Of a stretch of 22,543 nucleotides of DNA, positions 15,812-22,361 are shown in pieces (the stretch's first letter is position 1; each line of letters starts with the position of its first letter). This stretch comes from a virus, in the IMG/VR virus record IMGVR_UViG_3300023198_000970, positions 1 to 22,543 of that record. One strand, given 5' to 3'. The notes below the pieces were generated by a model. The model saw only the letters and a list, made by a program, of their open reading frames with translations. It was not told the DNA's origin and did no database searches. The position numbers and the translations under genes were made by a program.

Positions 15812-16318
15812 CTTATTTGATTCTCCGTTTAAAATTGTGGGCTCGGTGAACACCAGCTGACAACCAGCGGTGGCATCTTCCCCACTTTCACTTAAAAACA
15901 CCCGCAAATCATCCAGTGTCTTGACCGCGGGTATATCCGCGCCAAGCAAAGCAACCCCGCGGATGAACCAGCCGGGAGACTCCCGGAACTCTAACTCGGC
16001 GGAAACGCTAGTGTACAACCCGCGTTTTATCGCCTGGTAGATTATGTCGGGCATGCTCTTAAAGTCACTTATTATTTTGTCCGCTTTTATTCTCGCGTTG
16101 CCCAGGAATCCTAAAGCGGGGTCGCCATCGGTTTGCCCTTGCAATATTTGTTTAGAACTATGCCCCAATTTTAATTTAGGTTTCAACCCCTCTTCACTCA
16201 TTAATGTTTGCGTGTTCTTGACTATATCAGTCAAATCACCTTTTATGAATTTGAAGGTGCCTTGCATACCACGCCATGTACCAACCGCGAATATCTCAAC
16301 GTCTTTTAACTCACTCAT
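15272..16318 (-). CDS. Prohead protease with scaffold domain (Mu I-like)
   Basis: A 348-residue protein with two parts. Residues 1-150 look like the Mu I serine protease: GHSSKQ at 52-57 supplying the likely catalytic His53, ALGFLGNARI at 68-77, and LYTSVSAELEF at 101-111 with the probable nucleophile at S104 or S106. Residues 170-348 are charged and helical, with a coiled coil near 180-205, typical of a scaffold. The protease is expected to cleave scaffold and itself during head maturation. An internal start at residue 170 would give the scaffold alone, as with Mu Z. It overlaps the previous gene by four bases. Confidence 0.85.
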   Translation of the reverse strand: MSELKDVEIFAVGTWRGMQGTFKFIKGDLTDIVKNTQTLMSEEGLKPKLKLGHSSKQILQGQTDGDPALGFLGNARIKADKIISDFKSMPDIIYQAIKRGLYTSVSAELEFRESPGWFIRGVALLGADIPAVKTLDDLRVFLSESGEDATAGCQLVFTEPTILNGESNKMSEEKAIDLSSQRKMLALEKQLQEAELANKGLSAEILSFSENDKARIFAEKKKEFLTPYQEKVKAGCMTPALFSKLEKAIEGQGANFSEGQELMLPQSVIGELVEKFSERMPKGAEAEQLDGYAAGETIDERVVIATAKVQSTNANLTFKAASDIMFTANPGLAREYNDWAAAQHGRGD

Positions 16319-17148
16319 CTTTCCTGTCTGGTAAAAAATTGATTATCAACCAAAATCTGGGAAAAAACCACCCCCGCCGAAGTACCAACCGCGCTAGAAA
16401 CCACCCGCACATCAATATCGGACCCTGCTCTAAAGATCGCTGGTGCTTTGAAAGGGATCGGAACCGCGGACTCGTACATATACAATGTCGCTCGTAATTG
16501 AAACGGTCTTCTCACTCCTTCCACGACCGCGCTCACATATAACCCCATTTCAACCGATTTTCCCGCGGTCGCGGTCGGTATCCAATCGGGCACAATCAAC
16601 GTTTTGTTCGCCGGAACAGAATAGATTCCCATTTCAGATTGATTCTTTCCGGGCCGTATATGCCCCATCTTAGTAGGAGGAACACCGACCACGAACGTGC
16701 CATATCCCGTCCATATTTCCCCATCATTCTTTCCGTTCGCGCTCACTGTTGCTCCGGTGCCGTCGCCTGTCTGAGTGACTTCTTGTCTGTATGTTCTAAA
16801 AATGGGAATGGGTACAGGTACAGGTGTTAAACCATTCAACTCAATGTCTTGCGTGATCTCCAGTCGATCCACGCCTTGGGACGTTACTCTCAACTTCTGC
16901 GCTCCCGAGCCCGTCAGTGTGTCGTTTGAGCTAGTGCTCGCGACGAACATGGGTATCGCCGCGTCACCGTCGGGAATCCAGTCGTATAAGCCGTTATTCC
17001 CTGTCCACAGTGTCCCTTCAGCCGATCCGAAATTAACTAGGGCACCGAATTTGATGTCTCTCTTCACGTCTTCAAACTGATCCAATGAAATATTGAATGT
17101 GACCAAATCAGCAATGGGTACCCCAAATCTATCTTTGGTGAATGGCAT
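16315..17148 (-). CDS. Putative minor virion protein
   Basis: A 277-residue beta-rich protein between the portal-MuF gene and the protease. A central section, LWTGNNGLYDWIPDGDAAIP followed by STSSNDTLTGSGAQKLRV and GVDRLEITQDIELNGLTPV, resembles a domain I associate with minor structural proteins in several phage groups, where a W-containing loop is followed by a GTGAxxLxxxGLD-like strand. That recollection is not firm enough for a family name. No enzyme motif or membrane segment is visible. The start directly abuts the portal stop codon, and the gene overlaps the protease start by four bases, so it is part of the head module. Confidence 0.6.
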   Translation of the reverse strand: MPFTKDRFGVPIADLVTFNISLDQFEDVKRDIKFGALVNFGSAEGTLWTGNNGLYDWIPDGDAAIPMFVASTSSNDTLTGSGAQKLRVTSQGVDRLEITQDIELNGLTPVPVPIPIFRTYRQEVTQTGDGTGATVSANGKNDGEIWTGYGTFVVGVPPTKMGHIRPGKNQSEMGIYSVPANKTLIVPDWIPTATAGKSVEMGLYVSAVVEGVRRPFQLRATLYMYESAVPIPFKAPAIFRAGSDIDVRVVSSAVGTSAGVVFSQILVDNQFFTRQER

Positions 17149-19476
17149 TTAATTGAACCCCTTGGCCGGTCGCACCGACGCCAATGTTTTACTTGGTTTC
17201 CACCGGTCAAATACAGTGATGGGTATCATCACTGATCTGCAATTAAAATGATTGGGCGGGGTGATTGTGCTCCACACCGGATCATTTCTCTTAAATCTTC
17301 GTCCGTTGTACGCGTTGCAAAACTCAGTCGTTCTACTATCGAGAGTCGCGGCGTATTCCAATCCGGCGACAAAATCCCCCAATTGCGGCTCGGCGTAAAC
17401 GCTCAACTGCGCTTGGTTGAACGCGGTCGTGATATTAGTTCTAGCTATCGTCTCTAATCTCGCTCGATTAGACTTCTCAGTAACTTGACCGGCGGCGTTT
17501 GGTGTTCCTAAAGTAGTGGGAAGCACTTCTCGTAAATCATCGACGATTGCTTTGTAAGATTTCTCTTCCGTGATCCCGTCAATTAAAATCTGTTGCGCTT
17601 GCGCGACCAGGTCATTGCTCAAATCACCGGTGATCGTAAACGCTTTGCTTCGTATCCATTCGGCGACTGCTTCTAAATCTACCCCATCAATAAAATTTGC
17701 CACGTTCCAATGCTCATTAGCGCAAGCCATCGATTTTGTTAAAGACATCGCTAACGTGAGCTTGTCTCGTGTCGCCTTCGGTTGAGCCTTAATTGCGCTC
17801 ATCAAGGTTTCTTTGGCCTGAGCTCGTCCCAGCTCGTAATTAACTCTTAAGTTACTGTCTATCGTTTTAGATAACGCGGCCTTGCTCGCGTCAGATATGG
17901 CCGCTGCCAACCCAACACTAATCTTGTCATATTTAATCTTGTTTTTATCACTCGGTAAATTCTTAATTGTCACTTTGTAATAAGCGTCGATCTCTTTGAA
18001 CATTTGGCCGTAAGGAGCGGACATATCTTTCACGAAAGATTTCTCATTGTCATCGAACTCCGTTTTCAGCTCAACGAAATCTATTCTTGACTCGAAGCTT
18101 TGTGTCGCTCCCTCCACAAACTTCGCGACGGGGGAGGCAGCGTCTAGCTTCTCGTCCGTTTCATCAGCTTTTGGTTTTTCTTGCTCTTGCTCGTTTGGCT
18201 TTGGTTTTTCTTGCTCGTTTGGCTCTGGTTTTTTTTGCTCGTTTGGCTCGTCTTTGGTCTTTTCTCGTTTACCGTACAACAGCAATTCTCGTGTCCTCTC
18301 CTCGTCCTCGAAAGTATTGACAACAACCCCGCTTGAGGCGGCCTCACTCCAAGCTTTCGCGACATCGCGCCGTTGGTCGACTGTAAAGTTCTCAAACTTA
18401 AAGATAGGGAAATCTTTAACGCCAAAATTGTACCAAGCCAATTGCGAGAAAAACTGCTCGTTCATCACGTCAGCTAAATAATCACCTTGCTCCTTGACAA
18501 TCATCATGAAAGAGTTGAATTGCGTGTCACCCAGTGCCCGGGAACCAGTTGTGCCTCTTTCTGAGAATCCCAATAAGTCTGGAACCAACAACGCTTTAGC
18601 GATCTCTCTGTTTTGCACCGTTATAGCTTTCTCGAAAGCGTCGGTGTCCTGACCATCTTTCACGTCCAAGTTCCAACCTTGCGGAACCATGAACCCCGTT
18701 GCCTTTTGGACGTTCTGTAGCATCTTCTCCAATTTATTTCGCTGCAGCGGAGACAAAGCCGGGGCGTCCTTCTCAGGCGTCGCGACTAAGAACCCCCCCG
18801 CGATTCTCTCTAACCAAATTGACCAAAATTTATTAACTATATCCTTGACCCAGTATGGCCGATAGGCCGCTTTTAAATCGCTGTCACCCCAAACAGGGTC
18901 TAGATCTGGGTTATTGATATAAATAATAAACTTCTTCGGGTTCAATCGCTTGTCGCTGCCGCGTTGATCTTGTATTAAAGCTTTGACATTGTCGAAGTCA
19001 TCTAATTGAAACTGAAAGGTCTCATATGGGCGCGACTTTATCGATCGAATAAACCAGTAGTCACGTTTCTTGAACTGACCCACCTGCCAAATCTTCTCTG
19101 ACACACTATAACCTTGGGCTTTTCCTAGCATCACTGATTTTAGGCTCTTGATCCAAGTACCACGTAAAACAATGTCAAGATTATGATTAAAGAACTCAAT
19201 AATGTCGTCTTGCATGGGATCGTCTGACTGCTTAACAAAGTTATATTGTCGAGATATAATTATATTGACCACTAAATTATAGACCGCTTTGACTTGCGCG
19301 TCATTGAGCATCTTTCTGTAGATCCCAGTGCCCTTCTTACCGACTAGCACATCGGGATTGAATGACTCGAAGTTCCCCCCGAACGACAAGAACGCCGACT
19401 CTCCCCACGCGGTCTCATTTTTGCTCGGCGCGGGTTTGTCACCGTTGGTCTTAAATTTAGCGGTTTTCTCTAACAT
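17149..19476 (-). CDS. Portal protein fused to MuF head morphogenesis protein
   Basis: A 775-residue fusion of two proteins usually encoded separately. Residues 1-400 match the portal of the Mu gp29 (DUF935) type, with YRKMLNDAQVKAVYNLVVN at 53-71, WFIRSIKSRPYETFQF at 141-156, VPDLLGFSERGTTGSRALGD at 298-317 and a helical clip/wing region. Residues 405-443 are a repetitive Lys/Glu/Pro/Asn linker. Residues 450-775 carry the MuF domain: ARTNITTAFNQAQ at 678-690, ATLDSRTTEFCNAYNGRRF at 710-728 and PPNHFNCRS at 740-748. The portal forms the dodecameric DNA entry ring; MuF proteins are minor head components. It overlaps the terminase nuclease gene by seven bases. Confidence 0.9.
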   Translation of the reverse strand: MLEKTAKFKTNGDKPAPSKNETAWGESAFLSFGGNFESFNPDVLVGKKGTGIYRKMLNDAQVKAVYNLVVNIIISRQYNFVKQSDDPMQDDIIEFFNHNLDIVLRGTWIKSLKSVMLGKAQGYSVSEKIWQVGQFKKRDYWFIRSIKSRPYETFQFQLDDFDNVKALIQDQRGSDKRLNPKKFIIYINNPDLDPVWGDSDLKAAYRPYWVKDIVNKFWSIWLERIAGGFLVATPEKDAPALSPLQRNKLEKMLQNVQKATGFMVPQGWNLDVKDGQDTDAFEKAITVQNREIAKALLVPDLLGFSERGTTGSRALGDTQFNSFMMIVKEQGDYLADVMNEQFFSQLAWYNFGVKDFPIFKFENFTVDQRRDVAKAWSEAASSGVVVNTFEDEERTRELLLYGKREKTKDEPNEQKKPEPNEQEKPKPNEQEQEKPKADETDEKLDAASPVAKFVEGATQSFESRIDFVELKTEFDDNEKSFVKDMSAPYGQMFKEIDAYYKVTIKNLPSDKNKIKYDKISVGLAAAISDASKAALSKTIDSNLRVNYELGRAQAKETLMSAIKAQPKATRDKLTLAMSLTKSMACANEHWNVANFIDGVDLEAVAEWIRSKAFTITGDLSNDLVAQAQQILIDGITEEKSYKAIVDDLREVLPTTLGTPNAAGQVTEKSNRARLETIARTNITTAFNQAQLSVYAEPQLGDFVAGLEYAATLDSRTTEFCNAYNGRRFKRNDPVWSTITPPNHFNCRSVMIPITVFDRWKPSKTLASVRPAKGFN
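18148..18264 (-). repeat. Degenerate repeats coding the portal-MuF linker
   Basis: Units of about 24 bp based on TTGCTCGTTTGGCTTTGG (plus strand) recur about three to four times, encoding successive NEQ-(K/E)KP-(E/K)P peptides. The array stays in frame and is a likely site of length variation by slippage. Confidence 0.8.
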
Positions 19477-20249
19477 ATATCGCCCTCATATCCATTCGCG
19501 CTTTCAATCATCACCATCGATCCCTCCTCGTCATTACAGTCAAAGCCTTTAATCAACAATATTTCAATAGCGTCCATGGTCGGATCAATTTGATCGTCAT
19601 GTTTATGATTCATCAAAGCTGTAAACTTAGTGTGCTCCATGATGAAATCATTGACCCACTCTCGCGAGCGCGGAAGATGGACAAACCCGCTCGCGAGATA
19701 GGAGACCACTCCATGGGCCCTCGTTACTTTATCCACGTTTCGTTGGACAGCGCGAACAGGTACCGGTACTTGTGTGGTCTTACCATTTCTTAATGTTTGG
19801 ATCAACCCGGTACCACTTGATTTATCCTCAATGTAGAATCCACTTACGTGCACACCGGCGGTATTATGTTTAGTGAAGAAATCCACGGAGGCCGCGATCA
19901 ACGCGTCCGCTTCCCATTTTCCTCTTATTTGATCTAATAAATAAATTCCTTGGTCACCTTTTCCCCAACATTGTAGCACCGAGTAATCATTATATTCTTT
20001 TGTTTTTTGAGCTGTGTCAGCTGTTATGATCTTGCTGTAAAGATAAGGCTGGACATCATAGCGTCTCCACCATTTGTCTTTGAAGATGCCGCCGCCTTTG
20101 GGGCTGGGATTCTGAGTATATTGAGACGCGTAAACGTACGGGTTAGAAGCTTTGATTTGACCAAGCTCCTCCATCGTGTGTTTATAGGGCCAGAGCGCGC
20201 CGCTCGGTAGGTTATGTGTTATGGGTACAGCATGAGAATGTTTTACCAT
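19470..20249 (-). CDS. terL: Terminase large subunit, nuclease half
   Basis: A 259-residue protein equal to the C-terminal half of a large terminase. The start covers the hinge to the nuclease (GALWPYKHTMEELGQIKAS, then YASQYTQNPSPKGGGIFKDKW at 40-60). The RNase H-like nuclease keeps its acids: D78 in ITADTA, E141 in YIEDKSSG, and D218, D219 and D222 in HDDQID. WG at 95-96 and the NDYSVLQ stretch are typical of the family. It should cut concatemeric DNA during packaging. It lies in the same frame as the ATPase gene, separated by a TAA and a TGA 9 bases apart; the ATG at 20249 has a weak GGAA site. Intact catalytic residues argue that it is functional. Confidence 0.87.
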   Translation of the reverse strand: MVKHSHAVPITHNLPSGALWPYKHTMEELGQIKASNPYVYASQYTQNPSPKGGGIFKDKWWRRYDVQPYLYSKIITADTAQKTKEYNDYSVLQCWGKGDQGIYLLDQIRGKWEADALIAASVDFFTKHNTAGVHVSGFYIEDKSSGTGLIQTLRNGKTTQVPVPVRAVQRNVDKVTRAHGVVSYLASGFVHLPRSREWVNDFIMEHTKFTALMNHKHDDQIDPTMDAIEILLIKGFDCNDEEGSMVMIESANGYEGDIC

Positions 20250-20261
20250 AGATCATTCCAT

Positions 20262-20993
20262 TTAAGTAATTTCACCCGGCAGGCACAAATGATGCCATTT
20301 TTCATTCGACCCTCCGCCCAGCAGAAAGCCGCTCAAATCATTTTCAGCCAATCTTTGCATGATGATGATGACCGGGGTATCCCGATTATCGGTTCTACTT
20401 CTCAACGTGTCGTTGTACCACTCGTTGACGCCCTCAACTTTTAACTGCGAGTGAGCGTCGATGGGCTTGATAGGGTCATCGACGATTATCGCGCCTTGAA
20501 ACCCTTTCTTGGATTTCCCGGCCCGGAAGCCAGTTATCTGACCCCCGGCCGAGGTAGCGTACAACCCGCCGCCGCCTGCTATGTCCCATCTCTTTTTTCC
20601 GCTTGAGTCGTGCCTGATCTGTAAACCAAACAATTCTTTGAACTCATCTGAGAGAACAATGTCTCTGACTTTATTGCTGTTGAGCAGAGCAAGACTATCG
20701 GAATAAGAAGTATGAATGAACTTACACTCTTTATTGATAATGAAACCATACGCGATGAACCCAATCACCGCTATCTCCGTTTTACTATATGATGGTGGTA
20801 TGTTAATGATTAATCGTTTTATCTCGCCCTTTATCACCCTCATAAGCGTAGCGGCCATTAGCAAATGATGGTGGGAAGTGACAAATTGTATTCGCTCCCG
20901 AATCTTAAAGAAATATCTTACTGTGTTGAATAAGTGCTCACTCAAGTGATGTCTCAAAAAAACAGGGTTAATATTCTTTTTCAAATAGCGCAT
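20262..20993 (-). CDS. terL: Terminase large subunit, ATPase half
   Basis: A 243-residue protein equal to the N-terminal packaging motor domain. It shows a variant Walker A, NIPPSYSKTE at 64-73 with K71; HTSYSDSLALLNSNKVRDIV at 94-113; GGQITGFRAGK at 150-160; Walker B, GAIIVDDP at 167-174; and the coupling motif VIIIMQRLAENDLSG at 208-222. It ends at ...LCLPGEIT where a normal large terminase would continue into its nuclease domain, and the next gene supplies that domain. Together they total about 500 residues, the usual length. The start overlaps the upstream small-terminase candidate by 26 bases. Confidence 0.88.
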   Translation of the reverse strand: MRYLKKNINPVFLRHHLSEHLFNTVRYFFKIRERIQFVTSHHHLLMAATLMRVIKGEIKRLIINIPPSYSKTEIAVIGFIAYGFIINKECKFIHTSYSDSLALLNSNKVRDIVLSDEFKELFGLQIRHDSSGKKRWDIAGGGGLYATSAGGQITGFRAGKSKKGFQGAIIVDDPIKPIDAHSQLKVEGVNEWYNDTLRSRTDNRDTPVIIIMQRLAENDLSGFLLGGGSNEKWHHLCLPGEIT

Positions 20994-21531
20994 GGTATTC
21001 CAGCATTTCTTTTTTTGATAACGTTCTGGGGGTCATAGAACCATCTTTAGAGGTCAAATCTGTTTGTGATTTAACCGGGGCGTAAGAGCCCTCTATCTTG
21101 TTTAGCTCCGCGATTGCCGCCATAGCTGACTTGGGGTCTTTTATTTTCGGTATGACCCCTTTAGTGTCGATGAATTTGGCCCCGTCTCTGACGATTTTCG
21201 CTAACACTAACAATCGCTCTCGTAGACTTGCCATCGTCTGCCAGTGACTTTTCTCCCAATCGCCATATTTGCTCAGAGCCTCTTTAACACGAGGGTGATC
21301 CATAGCCGCTCTTAGCCGGTCCGTCGGTTTGTGCTCACCGGGCGTGTATAATCCCACTTTGTACAAAGCCGCGACTGGAGCGTCCTTAAATCCAGTTGTT
21401 AATAGCTCAATGAAACGTCCGATGGCTTTTTCGCATAAAACCTCCGGTTCTTGTTGGTTGGTAACCATAAATGTTGACCGTGTTTGTGGGGCCTTGGGCC
21501 TCGGTGTAAAGTATTTCGTTGTTTTTCTCAT
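20968..21531 (-). CDS. terS: Putative terminase small subunit
   Basis: A 187-residue mostly helical, basic protein directly upstream of the terminase ATPase, overlapping it by 26 bases. The stretch AMAAIAELNKIEGSYAPVKS near residues 138-157 resembles the conserved C-terminal part of many small terminases (A-x-ELN-K-x-x-G-x-x-AP), which bind the packaging site. The frame is open further upstream to 21762, but that extension is low-complexity sequence from the A-tracts and palindromes and is rejected. The ATG at 21531 lies only two bases from a possible -10 box; if that promoter is real the true start may be Met at 21468. Neither start has a good Shine-Dalgarno site. Confidence 0.66.
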   Translation of the reverse strand: MRKTTKYFTPRPKAPQTRSTFMVTNQQEPEVLCEKAIGRFIELLTTGFKDAPVAALYKVGLYTPGEHKPTDRLRAAMDHPRVKEALSKYGDWEKSHWQTMASLRERLLVLAKIVRDGAKFIDTKGVIPKIKDPKSAMAAIAELNKIEGSYAPVKSQTDLTSKDGSMTPRTLSKKEMLEYHALFEKEY

Positions 21532-21533
21532 AG

Positions 21534-21561
21534 AATATAATAACAAGCAATACCTTGTCAA
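21534..21561 (-). promoter_or_regulatory. Candidate late-operon promoter
   Basis: On the minus strand a perfect TTGACA (21561-21556) is followed after 16 bases by TATATT (21539-21534). The A-tract array begins directly behind the -35 box, as an UP element or curved DNA would. It faces the terminase genes. The -10 box ends two bases before the first ATG, so it would start a leaderless message or imply a later start codon. Confidence 0.5.
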
Positions 21562-21562
21562 G

Positions 21563-21605
21563 TAAAAAAATAAAAAAAAATAAAAAAAAATAAAAAAAAA
21601 TAAAA
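21563..21605. repeat. Phased A-tract array 1 (10-bp period)
   Basis: Three exact TAAAAAAAAA decamers at 21571-21600 are flanked by partial copies. A-tracts repeated at about one helical turn produce strong intrinsic DNA curvature. The array abuts the -35 box facing the terminase genes. Confidence 0.9.
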
Positions 21606-21656
21606 TGTACCATTTTGGTACATTTTGATAGCTACAATGTACCATTTTGGTACATT
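21602..21656. promoter_or_regulatory. Two TGTACC-N5-GGTACA palindromic sites
   Basis: Site 1 (21602-21626) has 11-bp arms, AAAATGTACCA and its complement, around TTT. Site 2 (21636-21656) has 9-bp arms of the same sequence around TTT. The centres are 32 bp apart, about three helical turns, so dimers bound at both would lie on the same face of the DNA. They sit just upstream of the terminase-facing promoter and look like operators. Pairs of terminase or initiator sites are alternatives. Confidence 0.7.
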
Positions 21657-21840
21657 TTGGCATGGCCACCAACTCTCGTAAATAGTTGGTGACATGGCCA
21701 TGGGTCACAACACCTTGTTTTCGTTGAGGATTGGGGACTTGTTCATAGCACCCTGTCACCAACTACCACCAACTTTTACGAGAGTTGGTGAATCGCAAGA
21801 CCTACATATCAGTAGTGCCCCCAGTTTTTTGTTCACCAAC

Positions 21841-21880
21841 TATACCCTTTATTTTATATAGTATATATAAAAAGGGTATA
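21841..21880. repeat. AT-rich imperfect palindrome
   Basis: TATACCCTTT...TATATA and TATATA...AAGGGTATA pair over most of 40 bp, with a three-base bulge on the left arm. It directly adjoins the CACCAACT copy at 21834. A low-melting palindrome inside a motif array could be a DNA unwinding element or an operator. Confidence 0.65.
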
Positions 21881-21974
21881 TAGTACAGTCTATAGGTACG
21901 TTAATGAATATATTATTTACCCCCTCCAGGGAATTCTTGGTGTCCGTTGGTGATCTCCAGCCTCTATTCCGTTA

Positions 21975-21993
21975 TTCACGCGGGTTTCACGCG
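21975..21993. repeat. Direct repeat TTCACGCG x2
   Basis: TTCACGCG occurs at 21975-21982 and 21986-21993, 11 bp apart (one helical turn), immediately before the last CACCAACT copy. This may be a separate pair of protein contacts. Confidence 0.5.
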
Positions 21994-22002
21994 TCACCAA
22001 CT

Positions 22003-22057
22003 ATATCGCGATTTTCGTGATATTTGCCAAATATCGTCAAAATCCACCTTTTTGACG
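22003..22057. repeat. Three adjoining inverted repeats
   Basis: Three stems follow one another: ATATCGCGA/TCGTGATAT (22003-22023, one mismatch, 3-base loop), GATATTTG/CAAATATC (22019-22035, perfect, one central base) and CGTCAAAA/TTTTGACG (22035-22057, perfect, 7-base loop). The first two share bases and are mutually exclusive. None is followed by a U-run, so they look like protein sites or folded RNA rather than terminators. Confidence 0.6.
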
Positions 22058-22182
22058 GTCGCTCAAAAAAGTCATTTACAGAATACCGGGGCGAGTTAAT
22101 TTACCTTTTATTTTTGCAAATGGATGCAGGGAAAGCGGTATTTCGACGCGTTAAAAACCCAAACACAAGGAACACATCCCGG

Positions 22183-22255
22183 TTAAAAATAAATTAAAAA
22201 TAAATTAAAAATAAATAAAAATAAATAAAAATAATTAAAAATAATTAAAAATAAA
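22183..22255. repeat. Phased A-tract array 2
   Basis: Seven A5 tracts occur in units of 10-11 bp: TTAAAAATAAA three times, TAAAAATAAA twice, then TAAAAATAAT twice and a final copy. Like the first array this predicts curved DNA, and it ends directly before the TTGACA box facing the plus-strand gene. Confidence 0.88.
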
Positions 22256-22257
22256 GC

Positions 22258-22287
22258 TTGACAAACTTTCAGCTCGTGTGAGATGCT
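22258..22287 (+). promoter_or_regulatory. Candidate promoter for the plus-strand regulator
   Basis: A perfect TTGACA at 22258-22263 abuts the second A-tract array. The matching -10 box is poor: GATGCT at 18-base spacing, with TATCATAAT further on at 22290. The mirrored arrangement with the late promoter is the best argument for it. Confidence 0.35.
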
Positions 22288-22361
22288 CTTATCATAATTC
22301 AGTTCACCCATGGTTACCACAGTGTGACCAGTCGTTTGAAACCTTAAAAAGAGTTAAAAAA

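Larger units (their letters stand above)
21667..22002. repeat. Array of eight CACCAACT motifs
   Basis: CACCAACT occurs forward at 21667, 21757, 21767, 21834 and 21995 and reversed at 21684-21691 and 21783-21790, with a one-mismatch reversed copy at 21945-21952. Copies at 21757 and 21767 are 10 bp apart. Pairs form inverted repeats around CTCGTAAAT and TTTACGAG, which are themselves near-complements, so the two hairpins are the same element in opposite orientations. Many copies extend to TCACCAACTA. Clustered oriented sites of this kind are typical of origins, packaging sites or operator arrays. Confidence 0.8.
21532..22361. other. Intergenic control region without credible genes
   Basis: About 830 bp between the minus-strand late genes and a plus-strand regulator hold no believable coding frame. 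The contents are, from left to right, a promoter-like site, phased A-tracts, two 23-25 bp palindromes, scattered CACCAACT motifs, an AT-rich palindrome, three adjoining hairpins, an unremarkable stretch at about 22058-22182, a second phased A-tract array and a second TTGACA box. The organisation suggests a packaging site, origin or regulatory switch. The individual parts are described separately. Confidence 0.8.

Noticed and set aside
20253-20264. Recoded stop codons (alternative genetic code) as explanation for the split terminase
   Set aside because: TAA and TGA both end other genes here at sensible places, and no other gene has internal stops, so general reassignment is not supported.
21532-21762. 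Upstream extension of the small terminase frame by 77 codons
   Set aside because: The added residues are read from the A-tract array and palindromes (Phe/Leu/Tyr runs) and would place the promoter and operator sites inside a gene.
21694-21861. A 55-codon plus-strand frame in the control region
   Set aside because: It runs through the CACCAACT repeats and AT palindrome, has no ribosome site and shows no protein-like pattern.
21661-22002. CRISPR array
   Set aside because: The repeated unit is only 8-11 bp, occurs in both orientations and has irregular spacing, unlike CRISPR repeats.
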